Below, in pieces: positions 35,767-47,342 of a stretch of DNA of 64,000 nt. The number at the start of each line of letters is the position of its first letter. Position 1 is the stretch's first letter. The translations under genes and the position numbers were made by a program. Origin of the DNA: Phreatobacter sp. (lineage in GTDB: Bacteria > Pseudomonadota > Alphaproteobacteria > Rhizobiales > Phreatobacteraceae); NCBI RefSeq assembly GCF_016793595.1, contig NZ_JAEULY010000015.1, positions 372,001 to 436,000 of the forward strand. Reading direction: 5' to 3'. The notes under the pieces are model-generated. The model ran no database searches. It was not told the origin of the DNA and was given only the letters and a program-made list of their open reading frames with translations.

Positions 35767-35788
35767 CGGGCCGCGTTCGCGCGGCCCG
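35767..35788 (+). repeat. UUCG-capped hairpin after the binding-protein gene
   Basis: Perfect 9-bp stem CGGGCCGCG / CGCGGCCCG with a TTCG loop (35776-35779), 17 bases after the binding-protein stop and 25 bases before the next gene. UUCG tetraloops are exceptionally stable. No T-tract follows, so it is more likely an mRNA stabiliser or partial attenuator than a terminator. Confidence 0.75.
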
Positions 35789-35812
35789 GTTCCGCCACAG
35801 CGAAGGCCGTCC

Positions 35813-36604
<792 letters not shown>

Positions 36605-36796
36605 GCCGGAGGTTCGGCGCGGCCGGCATCCGGATTTCGTCGCGCCCCGGAATCGCCCCGGGGGCACTCGCGGCACGCCCTTCCACATTGAGCATGAGAC
36701 CTGAACGGCGGCCGCCACGCGAGCCGCAGGCTCCGGCGCCTTGCCGTCCGGATTTAGTTATGCAACATAACTGTTATCGCTATCCGGAGCCGGACC
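36605..36796. other. Intergenic region ahead of the hydroxycinnamate-type genes
   Basis: A 192-base gap. It has a short GC-rich CCCCGG/CCGGGG repeat at 36645-36663 without a T-tract, then an AT-rich patch with a perfect 17-bp inverted repeat (36756-36772) just before the crotonase gene. No gene seen. Confidence 0.5.
36756..36772. promoter_or_regulatory. Perfect inverted repeat AGTTATG-CAA-CATAACT, likely operator
   Basis: Seven-base arms with a 3-base spacer, lying in an AT-rich island 25 bases upstream of the crotonase start. A TTGCCG at 36741-36746 may be the -35 box, which would put the palindrome over the spacer and -10. A MarR-type dimer fits this size; the MarR gene at 46279 is the local candidate. 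Confidence 0.6.
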
Positions 36797-37594
36797 ATGC
36801 CGATATCCGTGGCCGCCGCGCCAGCGTCAGGTCCGCTCGCCATCACGGTGAGCGGCGGCGTCATGACGGTCGGGCTGAACCGGCCGGCCAAGCGCAATGC
36901 GCTGGATGACGCGACGGTCCTCGCGCTCGAAGGCTGCTTCGCCACGCTGCCCAAGGGCGTTGCCGCGGTCGTCATCCACGGCGTCGGCGATCATTTCTGC
37001 GCCGGGCTCGACCTCTCCGAACTGACCGAGCGCGACGTCACCGACGGCATGCTGCATTCGCGCATGTGGCACCGCACCTTCGACCGTATCCAGTTCGGCC
37101 CCGTGCCAGTGGTCGCGGCGCTGAAGGGCGCGGTGATCGGCGGCGGTCTTGAATTGGCGGCCGCCTGCCATGTGCGCGTCGCGGAAACCGGCACGTTCTA
37201 CGCCCTGCCCGAGGGCCAGCGCGGCATTTTCGTCGGCGGCGGCGGCTCGGTGCGCCTGCCGCGCCTCGTCGGCGTGGCGCGGATGGCCGACATGATGCTC
37301 ACCGGCCGCACCTATTCCGCCGAGGAGGGCGTGCCGCTCGGCTTCTCGCAATATCTCGCCGGTGCCGGCGAGGGCTTCGACCTCGCGCAGAAGCTTGCCG
37401 CCAGGATGGCCGGCAATGCGCCGATGACCAATTTCGCCGTCATCCAGGCGCTGCCGCGCATCGCCGACAGCGACCCGCAGGCGGGCCTGCTGATGGAATC
37501 GCTGATGGCCGCCGTGGCGCAGGGCGACGACGAGGCCAAGACGCGCATGCGCGATTTCCTCGCGAAGAAGGCGGGCAAGGTCAGGCCCGGCTAG
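36797..37594 (+). CDS. Crotonase family hydratase, probable hydroxycinnamoyl-CoA hydratase
   Basis: Protein of 265 aa. Crotonase oxyanion-hole segments: GVGDHFCAGLDLSEL near residue 64 and GAVIGGGLELAAACHVRVAE near residue 112, with the acidic residue in YALPEGQRGIF near residue 137. It is followed 61 bases downstream by a feruloyl-CoA synthase-like ligase, so hydration (with possible retro-aldol cleavage) of a hydroxycinnamoyl-CoA is the likely role. It is not close enough to classical HCHL/Ech by eye to claim vanillin formation. Confidence 0.75.
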   Translation: MPISVAAAPASGPLAITVSGGVMTVGLNRPAKRNALDDATVLALEGCFATLPKGVAAVVIHGVGDHFCAGLDLSELTERDVTDGMLHSRMWHRTFDRIQFGPVPVVAALKGAVIGGGLELAAACHVRVAETGTFYALPEGQRGIFVGGGGSVRLPRLVGVARMADMMLTGRTYSAEEGVPLGFSQYLAGAGEGFDLAQKLAARMAGNAPMTNFAVIQALPRIADSDPQAGLLMESLMAAVAQGDDEAKTRMRDFLAKKAGKVRPG

Positions 37595-37655
37595 ACCGGA
37601 ACAAGGTGCACGCGCCCGACAAGAGGCGCGGCACGAGGAGGACAGGGAGGACGCC

Positions 37656-39515
37656 ATGAATGCCGTGACGGCGCATCCGCTGCGCCCGCTCCGGTTCAAC
37701 GATCCGGCGGTCGATGTCGAGCATCGGCCGGACGGCACGATATTGCTGCGACCGCGCGAGGCGCTGCCGCCCTATCCCGACCGGATCACCGACCGCCTGC
37801 TGCACTGGGCGCGCGAAACGCCCGGCCGGGTGTTCATCGCCGAGCGCGTGGGCGAGAGCTGGCGCCCGGTCACCTATGCCGAGGCGCTGCGGGCGGCTCG
37901 CGCCATCGCGACAGCGCTGATACGCCGCAGGCTCTCGGCCGAGCGGCCGCTCGTCATTCTCTCGGGCAATTCGGTAAGTCACGGGCTTCTAGCGCTGGGC
38001 GCGCTGATGGCGGGCGTGCCCTTCTGCGCGGTGTCGCCGGCCTATTCGCTGGTGTCGAGCGACTTCGCCAAGCTGCGCTACGTGATGGAGCTGCTGACGC
38101 CGGGCCTCGTTTTCGCGGACGACGCGAAGACCTTTGCGCCGGCCATCGCGGCGGCCGTGCCCGGCGGGACGGAAGTCGCGATCGGTCAGGGCAGCCTGTC
38201 CGGTCGCTCGGCGACGCTGGTCTCCGCGCTGACCGCCGAGATCGACGATGCTGCCGTAGACGCGGCCCATGCCGCCGTCGGCCCCGAGACCATCGCCAAG
38301 TTCCTGCTCACCTCCGGCTCCACCGGCAATCCCAAGGCGGTGATCAACACCCAGCGCATGCTCTGCGCCAATCAGGTCATGCTGCGCGAGACGCTGACCT
38401 TCCTGAAGGAGGAGCCGCCGGTCATCGTCGACTGGCTGCCGTGGAACCACACGTTCGGCGGCAACCACAATTACGGTCTCGTGCTCTACAATGGCGGCAC
38501 GCTCCATATCGACGACGGCAAGCCGGTGCCCGGCGGCATCGAGGCGACGATCAGGAACCTGCGCGAGATCGCGCCGACGGTCTATTTCAACGTGCCGAAG
38601 GGCTACGAGTCGCTGGTGGCGCATCTGCGCGCCGACGCTGCCCTTCGGCGAACCTTCTTCTCGCGGCTGCAATGCCTGTTCTTCGCGGGCGCCTCGCTTT
38701 CGACCCATGTCTGGCGCGCGCTGGACGAGCTCGCGGTGATGGAGATCGGCCACCGGCTGCCCATGCTGACCGGCCTCGGCGCGACCGAGACCGCGCCCTT
38801 CTCGCTGTCGGTGACGCCGCAGGGCAGCCGCTCCGGCCATGTCGGCCTGCCGGTCGCCGGCAACGCGCTGAAACTGGTGCCGTCCGGCGGCAAGCTGGAA
38901 GCGCGAGTGAAGGGTCCGAACGTCACCCCCGGCTACTGGCGCCAGCCCGATGTCACCGCCAAGTCCTTCGACGAGGAAGGCTTCTACTGCTTCGGCGACG
39001 CACTGCGGCCGGTCGACCCGTCGGACTTCTCGCGCGGCTTCGATTTCGACGGCCGCATCGCCGAGGACTTCAAGCTCGCGACCGGGACGTGGGTCAGCGT
39101 CGGCCCCTTAAGGGCGCGTTTCATCGCGGCGACCGCACCGATGACCCGCGACGTGGTGATCGCCGGCCTCGACCGCGACGACCTCGCCGGGATCGTCCTC
39201 CTCGATCCCGACGGCGTGCGGGAGGCCTGCCCGCACCTCAAGAACACCACCGACCTGAAGGTCATGGCAGCCGACGCCGCCCTGCGCGACCTCTATGCGG
39301 AAAGGCTCACGGCCTTCGCGGCGGCGGCCACCGGCTCGGCCACGCGGATCGCCCGCATCCTCCTGCTGGACGGGCCGCTCTCCATCGACCGGGGCGAGGT
39401 GACCGACAAGGGCTCGGTCAACCAGCGCGCGGTGATCGCCGGGCGCACTGGCCTGGTCGAGGAGCTCTATGCCGAACCCCGCCCTGCCCGCGTCATTTCC
39501 GCCGAGGGGCGATGA
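37656..39515 (+). CDS. fcs: Feruloyl-CoA synthase-like AMP-dependent ligase
   Basis: Protein of 619 aa. The N-terminus with PLRFNDPAVDVEHRPDGT and PYPDRITDRLLHWARETP is typical of feruloyl-CoA synthases. The AMP-binding loop is FLLTSGSTGNPKAVINT near residue 214, then WLPWNHTFGGNHN near residue 260 and TGLGATETAPFSLSV near residue 370. The C-terminal lid is diverged (FDFDGRIAEDFKLATGTWVSVGPLRA), as in that family. It makes CoA thioesters of ferulate, p-coumarate or caffeate. AGGAGG precedes the ATG. It forms an operon with the upstream crotonase and probably the binding protein downstream. Confidence 0.85.
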   Translation: MNAVTAHPLRPLRFNDPAVDVEHRPDGTILLRPREALPPYPDRITDRLLHWARETPGRVFIAERVGESWRPVTYAEALRAARAIATALIRRRLSAERPLVILSGNSVSHGLLALGALMAGVPFCAVSPAYSLVSSDFAKLRYVMELLTPGLVFADDAKTFAPAIAAAVPGGTEVAIGQGSLSGRSATLVSALTAEIDDAAVDAAHAAVGPETIAKFLLTSGSTGNPKAVINTQRMLCANQVMLRETLTFLKEEPPVIVDWLPWNHTFGGNHNYGLVLYNGGTLHIDDGKPVPGGIEATIRNLREIAPTVYFNVPKGYESLVAHLRADAALRRTFFSRLQCLFFAGASLSTHVWRALDELAVMEIGHRLPMLTGLGATETAPFSLSVTPQGSRSGHVGLPVAGNALKLVPSGGKLEARVKGPNVTPGYWRQPDVTAKSFDEEGFYCFGDALRPVDPSDFSRGFDFDGRIAEDFKLATGTWVSVGPLRARFIAATAPMTRDVVIAGLDRDDLAGIVLLDPDGVREACPHLKNTTDLKVMAADAALRDLYAERLTAFAAAATGSATRIARILLLDGPLSIDRGEVTDKGSVNQRAVIAGRTGLVEELYAEPRPARVISAEGR

Positions 39516-39601
39516 CAAAGGCGGCGGCGGATGCTTGTCTGACGGAAATGACAAAGGGCTGCATGCAAGCAGCTCATCGACACCCCCCGGGAGGATTTCA
39601 G

Positions 39602-41996
<2,395 letters not shown>

Positions 41997-42004
41997 AGGT
42001 TGCG

Positions 42005-42111
42005 GGATAAATACCTAGGATCAAAATCCTTGACAGCGTAACGCTGGTCAGGTAGATTTCAGGCATGTTCGACAGGTACGCCTTGATCATCGGGTTGATG
42101 CCGACCTGCCG
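42005..42111 (-). pseudogene. Possible remnant of a VapC/FitB-type PIN toxin gene
   Basis: On the minus strand a short open stretch reads INPMIKAYLSNMPEIYLTSV followed by TLSRILILGIYPA. This resembles the P-x-V-x-x-(W/Y)-L…P…YLTSVTLAE-I…GI segment of PIN-domain toxins, with the acidic residue replaced and the spacing disturbed. No start, end or antitoxin is visible. The local sequence is also less GC-rich than its neighbours. Low confidence; a profile search would settle it. Confidence 0.25.
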
Positions 42112-42118
42112 GAATTGA

Positions 42119-42155
42119 CCTCGTCATACCCGGCCGCGTGCCAGGTATCCACGCC
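42119..42155. repeat. Imperfect copy of the palindromic intergenic repeat
   Basis: CGTCATACCCGG … CAGGTATCCACG, with diverged arms, resembles the GTCATACCCGG-loop-CCGGGTATCCACG variant of the Hyphomicrobiales intergenic palindrome. It lies directly upstream of the better preserved copy at 42179. Confidence 0.5.
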
Positions 42156-42178
42156 TTCCTTCATCGTTGTGTTCAAGT

Positions 42179-42210
42179 CGTGGATGGCCGGGACAAGCCC
42201 GGCCATGACG
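42179..42210. repeat. Palindromic intergenic repeat (Hyphomicrobiales type)
   Basis: CGTGGATGGCCGGG, loop ACAAG, CCCGGCCATGACG: a 9-bp perfect stem ATGGCCGGG / CCCGGCCAT with conserved flanks. I recognise this unit as a very abundant dispersed repeat of Bradyrhizobium-type genomes. Role unknown (REP-like). Confidence 0.7.
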
Positions 42211-42288
42211 GGAAGCACCGTTTTTCTGCCGATGGATTACCGGTCAAGTAGTAATTGGAGCCTAAAGTGCCGATGCGCGGAGCAATCG

Positions 42289-42582
42289 ATGGGCTTCTTT
42301 GATTCTCTTTGGCGGCATCTTCGGTTCAAATTCTTGGTGCTTGCCGCCATCGCGGTGGCCACAGCGGTCGCGTGGATGTTTGAGATCACATCCAGCGTGG
42401 GTCTTGGCCTTCTGCTTATGACCGCGGGATGCATAGTCGCGTGGAATGAAATCGATAGGAGCAAAGACCGATCGCGAATGTCCTACGACGAGCGCTACGG
42501 CGACGGCTGGCTCCGGCGAAGCATCGACCGTCTCAAGGGCATTGTCGCCGGTGCAGGCCCTCAGCCGCCAAGCCCCAGATAG
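42289..42582 (+). CDS. Small membrane protein of unknown function
   Basis: Protein of 97 aa from ATG 42289 (MGFFDSLWRHLRFKF). Two hydrophobic helices (about residues 14-30 and 34-50) are followed by a charged tail (NEIDRSKDRSRMSYDERYGDGWLRRS). An in-frame start at 42115 would run through the repeat elements and is rejected. The 5' half is less GC-rich than the surrounding genes, hinting at foreign origin. Its last 22 bases overlap the end of the convergent LivF-family gene. No family recognised. Confidence 0.5.
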   Translation: MGFFDSLWRHLRFKFLVLAAIAVATAVAWMFEITSSVGLGLLLMTAGCIVAWNEIDRSKDRSRMSYDERYGDGWLRRSIDRLKGIVAGAGPQPPSPR

Positions 42583-43274
42583 CTCTCGGCAATGCGGGGA
42601 TCGCTGGCGAGTTCTGCGGCCGGACCCTGCAGGCCGATGCGTCCCAGCTCCATGACATAGGCCCGGTCGGCGGCGTTCAGCGCGGCGCGGGCGTTCTGCT
42701 CGACCAGCAGGATGGCGACACCGGTGGCACGCAAATCGCGGATGATGGCGAAGATGTCGGCGACCACTTTCGGCGCGAGGCCGAGGCTCGGTTCGTCGAG
42801 CATCAGGAGGCGCGGGCGGCTCATCAGCGCCCGCCCCATGGCAAGCATCTGCCGCTCGCCGCCGGACAGCGTGCCGGCGAGCTGGGCGCGGCGCTCCTTG
42901 AGGCGCGGAAAGCGTGCGAAAACCTCGGCCAGCGTCTCGGCCGCGAGGCTGCGGCCGGTGCGAAAGGCGCCAAGGATCAGGTTGTCCTCGACCGTCATGG
43001 CACCGAACAGTTCGCGCTTCTCGGCGACGAGGCAGAGGCCGAGCGCGACGCGATCCTCGGCCTCGACGGAGCCGATGTCGCCGCCGTCGAAAACGATGCG
43101 GCCGCGCGCCGGCAGCAGGCCCATGGCGGCATTGAGCAGCGTCGACTTGCCGGCGCCGTTGGCGCCGATGACGGTGACGATCTCGCCGGGGGCGACGGCG
43201 AGCGAGACGTCGCTGACCGCCTCGACACGGCCATAGGCGACGGACAGGCCCTCGATGGCGAGGAGCGCGGTCAT
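42561..43274 (-). CDS. Liv-type ABC transporter ATP-binding protein (LivF family), second system
   Basis: Protein of 237 aa. Walker A GANGAGKST near residue 38, signature LSGGERQMLAMGRAL near residue 139, Walker B RLLMLDEPSLGLAP near residue 161 and LLVEQNARAALNAADRAYVMELGRI. It overlaps the LivM-LivG fusion by 4 bases and is the last gene of a minus-strand permease operon. With the fusion protein's ATPase half it forms the heterodimeric motor for the importer served by the binding protein at 39602. Confidence 0.92.
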   Translation of the reverse strand: MTALLAIEGLSVAYGRVEAVSDVSLAVAPGEIVTVIGANGAGKSTLLNAAMGLLPARGRIVFDGGDIGSVEAEDRVALGLCLVAEKRELFGAMTVEDNLILGAFRTGRSLAAETLAEVFARFPRLKERRAQLAGTLSGGERQMLAMGRALMSRPRLLMLDEPSLGLAPKVVADIFAIIRDLRATGVAILLVEQNARAALNAADRAYVMELGRIGLQGPAAELASDPRIAESYLGLGG

Positions 43275-45031
43275 GCCTCGGCTCCGAGATAGGCGGCGAG
43301 CACGGCCGGGTTGCGCTTGATCTCGGCGGGCGGCCCCTCGGCGATGCGGGTGCCGAAATCGAGCACCACGACATGATCGGTGAGGCTCATGACGAAGCCC
43401 ATATCGTGCTCGACCAGCAGCACGGCGACGCCTTCGGCGCGCAACTGGCGCAGGAGATCGGCGAGCGCCGCCTTCTCGAAATGGCGCAGGCCCGCCGCGG
43501 GTTCGTCGAGCAGCAGGAGGTCCGGCGCAAGGCAGAGGGCGCGGGCGATCTCGACGATGCGCTGCTGTCCCAGCGCCAGCGACCCCGCCGGCTTGTGCAT
43601 GTGCTCGGCAAGGCCGACACGCACGATCTGCCGGGCGGCCTCGCCCAGCATGCGCCGTTCCTCGGCGCGGTCGAGATGCAGCAGCCCGCTGATGAAGCCG
43701 GCCTCACCGCGCAGATGCGCGCCGATGGCGACATTGTCGAGCACGCTCATCTCGGGCAGCAGCTTGACGTGCTGGAAGGTGCGGGCGACGCCGCGCGCCG
43801 CGATGGCCTGCGGACGCGCGCCGTCGATGCGCTCGCCGGAGACGGCAATGGTGCCCCCGCTTGCCGGCAGGACGCCGGTGATCAGGTTGAAGGTGGTGCT
43901 CTTGCCGGCGCCGTTCGGCCCGATCAGCGCGACGATCTCGCCGCGCTTCACCTTCAGCGAGACATCGTTGACGGCGACGAGGCCGCCAAAGGTCTTGCGG
44001 GCGCCGGAGACCTCCAGAAGCGGCTCGGCGGTTGCCCGCGCAGGCTCGGGCAGCGGTTCGGCGTCCGTGTCGACCGGCGCGGGAGGCGGCGGCGGGAACA
44101 GGCCGGCGATGCGCGGCCAGAGCCCGTCCTTGGCGACCTGCAGGATGACGACCAGCAGGAGGCCGAAGACGATGGTCTCGTACTGCGCCGACGTGCCGAA
44201 CAGGGCCGGCACGATGCGCTGGAGCGCGTCCTTCAGGAAGGTGACGAGGCCCGCGCCGACAATGGCGCCCCAGACTTGGCCCGCCCCGCCGGCCACCGCC
44301 ATGAACAGATATTCGATGCCGGGATGGACGCCGAAGGGCGTCGGGTTCACCGCGCGCTGAACGTGGGCGTAGAGCCAGCCCGAGAGGCCGGCGAGCAGCG
44401 CGGCATAGACGAAGACCGCGAGCTTCATGCGCGCCGGCTCGATGCCGAAGGCTTCCGCCGCCACCCGGCCGCCGCGCAGCGCGCGGATGGCGCGGCCGGT
44501 GCGGCTGTCGAGCAGGTTCATGGTCAGGATCGCAGCCCCCAGAACCGCGCCCCAGATGACGTAGTAGGCGGCGCGCGGATCGACCAGCGACCAGCCGAAC
44601 AGCGACAGCGGCGGGATGCCGGAAATGCCGTCGTGGCGGCCGAGGATCTCCAGCTTGCCGAACGCATAGTAGAGCGCGATGCCCCAGGCGATGGTGCCCA
44701 GCGGCAGGAAATGGCCGGAGAGGCGCACGGTGACGAGGCCGAGCACGACGGCGGCGAGCCCTGTCACCACCAGCGCCACGGGCAGGCTCGCCCACGGCGA
44801 CCAGCCGAACTTCGCGGTCATGACGGCGGTCGTGTAGGCGGCGAAGCCGCAGAAGGCGGCCTGGCCGAAGGAGGTCATGCCGCCGACGCCGGTGAGGAGG
44901 ACGAGGCCCATGACCACCAGCGAGGCGAGGCCGATATTGTCGAGCAGCGTGATCCAGAACACCGAGACGCCGGGAACCAGTGGGATCAGCGCGACGACCA
45001 GAGCGAACAGGGGAAGGGTGAGGCGGTGCAT
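43271..45031 (-). CDS. LivM-LivG fusion: ABC permease joined to ATP-binding domain
   Basis: Protein of 586 aa. ATG 45029-45031 (MHRLTLPLF) is chosen because it overlaps the LivH stop. Residues 1-310 are a LivM permease (LVLLTGVGGMTSFGQAAFCGFAAYTTAV; VAGGAGQVWGAIVGAGLVTF). A Pro-rich linker (PPPPPAPVDTD, about 315-335) leads to a LivG ATPase: Walker A GPNGAGKSTT near residue 370, FQHVKLLPEMSVLDNV, signature LALGQQRIVEIARAL, Walker B LLLLDEPAAGL and EHDMGFV. Such fusions occur in a subset of aromatic-compound importers. It ties channel and motor in fixed stoichiometry. Confidence 0.92.
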   Translation of the reverse strand: MHRLTLPLFALVVALIPLVPGVSVFWITLLDNIGLASLVVMGLVLLTGVGGMTSFGQAAFCGFAAYTTAVMTAKFGWSPWASLPVALVVTGLAAVVLGLVTVRLSGHFLPLGTIAWGIALYYAFGKLEILGRHDGISGIPPLSLFGWSLVDPRAAYYVIWGAVLGAAILTMNLLDSRTGRAIRALRGGRVAAEAFGIEPARMKLAVFVYAALLAGLSGWLYAHVQRAVNPTPFGVHPGIEYLFMAVAGGAGQVWGAIVGAGLVTFLKDALQRIVPALFGTSAQYETIVFGLLLVVILQVAKDGLWPRIAGLFPPPPPAPVDTDAEPLPEPARATAEPLLEVSGARKTFGGLVAVNDVSLKVKRGEIVALIGPNGAGKSTTFNLITGVLPASGGTIAVSGERIDGARPQAIAARGVARTFQHVKLLPEMSVLDNVAIGAHLRGEAGFISGLLHLDRAEERRMLGEAARQIVRVGLAEHMHKPAGSLALGQQRIVEIARALCLAPDLLLLDEPAAGLRHFEKAALADLLRQLRAEGVAVLLVEHDMGFVMSLTDHVVVLDFGTRIAEGPPAEIKRNPAVLAAYLGAEA

Positions 45032-46071
45032 CACTCCTCCTCCTCGTCCGAATGCGGATCGGTCCACGAGCGGATGAGGAGCACCGGCAGCAGCAGGGTG
45101 AAGACGATGACCTCCTTCCAGTCGCTGGCATGGAAGGAGGCGAAGGCCTCGACGACGCCGACGAGGAGGGCGGCCGCCGCGGTGAGCGGATAGCTGACGA
45201 GGCCGCCGATGATGGCGGCGACGAAACCCTTCAGGCCGACGAGAAAGCCGGTGTCGTAGTAGAGCGTGGTCATCGGCACGATCAGCACGCCGGACACCGC
45301 CCCGATGACCGCCGCCAGCGTGAAGGCGATGCGCCCGGAGAGCGCGAGGCGGATACCGACGAGGCGCGCGCCGATGCGGTTGATGGCGGTGGCGCGGAGC
45401 GCCTTGCCGGTGATGGTGCGGCCGAAGAACAGGTAGAGCGCAACGATCAGCGCGGCGGTGATGGCGTAGATGCCGAGGTTCTGGCCGGTGACGACGATGG
45501 GACCGACCGGCAGGACGGCCGAGGAGAGCGGCGGCGCGCGCAGGCCCTCGGCGCCGAAGAAGACGAGGCCGATGCCGGTCATGGCGAGGTGGACGCCGAC
45601 GGCAGTGATCAGGAGGACCAGCACCGAGGCGTCGGCGATGGGCTGGAAGGCGACGCGGTAGAGATAGGGACCGATGGGGGCGACGATGGCGATGGTGAGC
45701 AGCAGATTGACCGCGGCGCCCGGCTGTGCCGCGACGATTGCCTTGGCGAGGAACAGGATGGCGAACGGCAGGCCGAGCTTGAAGGCGGCCTCGCGCGCGA
45801 CAACCCTGAGACCGAGATCGCGCCGCCGCGACACCATCTCCATGGCGAAGGCAGCGGCCCCGAAGGCGACGACCATGTAGGCGGTGCCGGGCAGCTTGCC
45901 GGCCTCCAGCAGCGCGAAGGTGAGCCCGCCATAGGCGACGAACTCGCCCTGCGGCACGAAGATCACCCGCGTCACCGCGAAGACCAGCACCAGCGCCAGA
46001 CCGAGCAGCGCGTAGATCGCGCCATTGGTCAGGCCGTCCTGCAGCAGGAACAGGAGGATCGTGCTATCCAT
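45031..46071 (-). CDS. Liv-type ABC transporter permease (LivH family), second system
   Basis: Protein of 346 aa, about 50 longer than typical LivH because of an insertion with an extra hydrophobic pair after about residue 75. LivH landmarks: [32 protein letters not shown] near residues 17-48, [19 protein letters not shown] near residue 235 and [28 protein letters not shown] near residue 285. It ends in an acidic tail (DPHSDEEEE). First gene of the minus-strand operon, divergent from the MarR gene with an AT-rich patch between them. Confidence 0.9.
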   Translation of the reverse strand: MDSTILLFLLQDGLTNGAIYALLGLALVLVFAVTRVIFVPQGEFVAYGGLTFALLEAGKLPGTAYMVVAFGAAAFAMEMVSRRRDLGLRVVAREAAFKLGLPFAILFLAKAIVAAQPGAAVNLLLTIAIVAPIGPYLYRVAFQPIADASVLVLLITAVGVHLAMTGIGLVFFGAEGLRAPPLSSAVLPVGPIVVTGQNLGIYAITAALIVALYLFFGRTITGKALRATAINRIGARLVGIRLALSGRIAFTLAAVIGAVSGVLIVPMTTLYYDTGFLVGLKGFVAAIIGGLVSYPLTAAAALLVGVVEAFASFHASDWKEVIVFTLLLPVLLIRSWTDPHSDEEEE

Positions 46072-46278
46072 GGACGGTCCCGCCCCGCGCCGCCCGGGTT
46101 GCCGGGCGCGCCGCCGCGCAGTCCGTAGGGAACGGCTGGGCCGTCACGGTCATCATCCTCCCTTTCGCGTTTCGCCTCTATCGGGCGCTTCCGCGTGAAT
46201 TAGATATGAACTATAATTATCTGGCGAGGGAGCACAACTGTCCCCGCGACGGCAATTCCCGACGGGAGCGAGCCTGAC
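46072..46278. promoter_or_regulatory. Divergent promoter region between the importer operon and marR
   Basis: A 207-base gap. In otherwise GC-rich DNA, 46196-46224 is strikingly AT-rich and contains AGATA (46202-46206) and TATCT (46218-46222) as 5-bp inverted arms around TGAACTATAAT. It is a plausible MarR operator and divergent promoter. A GC-rich palindromic stretch (GCCCGGCAACCCGGGC on one strand) lies near 46090-46110. Confidence 0.5.
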
Positions 46279-46764
46279 ATGACGGTGGCAGCGGCGGCCA
46301 GAGCGGCGAAGAGCGGCGAGGATGCAGGCGGCCTGTCGGAAGGCATGCTCGGCGGCCTTCTCGGCTACCGGCTGCGGCGGGCCCAGCTCAAGGTCTTCGA
46401 GGACTTCCTGGCGAGCTTCGCGCCGCTCGGCCTGAAGCCGGCGCAGTTCAGCGCCCTCGTGCTGATCGCGGCCAATCCCGGCCGCAGCCAGCGCGAGATC
46501 GCAGCCGCGCTCGGCATCCAGCGGCCGAACTTCGTCGCCATGATGGACGAGTTCGAGCGGCGCGCGCTCGCCCGGCGGCATCGCTCGCAGACCGACCGGC
46601 GCAGCCACGCACTGGCGCTGACCGAGGCGGGCGAGGCGCTGCTCCGGCAGGGGCGGACCATCGTCGCGGCCCACGAGGCGCGCATCGCGGCGCGCCTGAA
46701 CGAGACCGAGCGGGCGGAGCTCATGCGCCTGCTGGCGCTGCTGGGGCCAGCCGCTGCCGATTGA
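46279..46764 (+). CDS. MarR family transcriptional regulator (CouR-like)
   Basis: Protein of 161 aa. The N-terminal helix [20 protein letters not shown] is followed by the winged helix-turn-helix ([43 protein letters not shown], residues about 72-115), with the beta-wing D-R motif [12 protein letters not shown]. It lies divergent from the second importer operon. MarR proteins of hydroxycinnamate loci, such as CouR, sense the CoA thioester of p-coumarate; a matching role here is inferred from the ligase, hydratase and pobA genes nearby. Confidence 0.85.
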   Translation: MTVAAAARAAKSGEDAGGLSEGMLGGLLGYRLRRAQLKVFEDFLASFAPLGLKPAQFSALVLIAANPGRSQREIAAALGIQRPNFVAMMDEFERRALARRHRSQTDRRSHALALTEAGEALLRQGRTIVAAHEARIAARLNETERAELMRLLALLGPAAAD

Positions 46765-46823
46765 CCCTTGCGGCGCGGGCGCTTAACTCAGGCGCTCCGT
46801 CCGCCGCCCGAAGACCCTCTCCC

Positions 46824-47342
46824 ATGGCCCTCCGCGAGATCATCGTCATTCCCGATACCCGCCTGAAGCTCGTTTCCGAGCCGGTGGCCGGCGTCGACGC
46901 CGCCGTGCGCAAGCTCGCCGACGACATGCTGGAGACCATGTACGAGGCGCCCGGCATCGGGCTCGCGGCCATCCAGATCGCCGTGCCGAAGCGGATATTC
47001 ACCATCGACCTCGCCCGCAAGGAAGAGCCGAAGGCGCCGATCGTACTGATCAACCCGGAGATCACCTGGACCTCGGACGAACTCTCCGTCTACGAGGAAG
47101 GCTGCCTCTCCATCCCCGAATATTACGAGGCAGTGGAGCGGCCGGCGAAATGCATGGTCCGCTATCTCGACCTCGAGGGCAAAACGGTCGAGATGATGTG
47201 CGAGGGCCTGCTGGCGACCTGCGTCCAGCACGAGTTCGACCATCTCAACGGCGTGCTGTTCATCGACCACCTGTCGCGGCTGAAGCGCGACCGCGTGATG
47301 AAGAAATACGCCAAGGCGGCCAAGCGCGAGGCGACGGCGTGA
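46824..47342 (+). CDS. def: Peptide deformylase
   Basis: Protein of 172 aa from ATG 46824 ([14 protein letters not shown]); an in-frame start at 46761 would add 21 unconserved residues. The three family motifs are present: GIGLAAIQI near residue 46 (usually GLAAxQ with Pro; here Ile), EGCLSIPE near residue 92 with the metal Cys, and QHEFDHLNG near residue 135 with the two His ligands and catalytic Glu. It removes the N-formyl group from nascent proteins. The stop overlaps the fmt start (GTGA), the usual def-fmt pairing. Confidence 0.96.
   Translation: MALREIIVIPDTRLKLVSEPVAGVDAAVRKLADDMLETMYEAPGIGLAAIQIAVPKRIFTIDLARKEEPKAPIVLINPEITWTSDELSVYEEGCLSIPEYYEAVERPAKCMVRYLDLEGKTVEMMCEGLLATCVQHEFDHLNGVLFIDHLSRLKRDRVMKKYAKAAKREATA

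Noticed and set aside
36645..36663. CCCCGG/CCGGGG repeat after the LivF gene as a terminator
   Set aside because: Only 6-bp arms in very GC-rich DNA and no T-tract; too weak to call.
42115..42288. Upstream in-frame extension of the small membrane protein
   Set aside because: It would be encoded by the palindromic repeat units and has no protein-like character; the start at 42289 gives a normal membrane protein.
43373..45193. Plus-strand open frame of 606 codons opposite the LivM-LivG fusion
   Set aside because: Translation is charged low-complexity sequence; the minus-strand frame holds complete ABC motifs.
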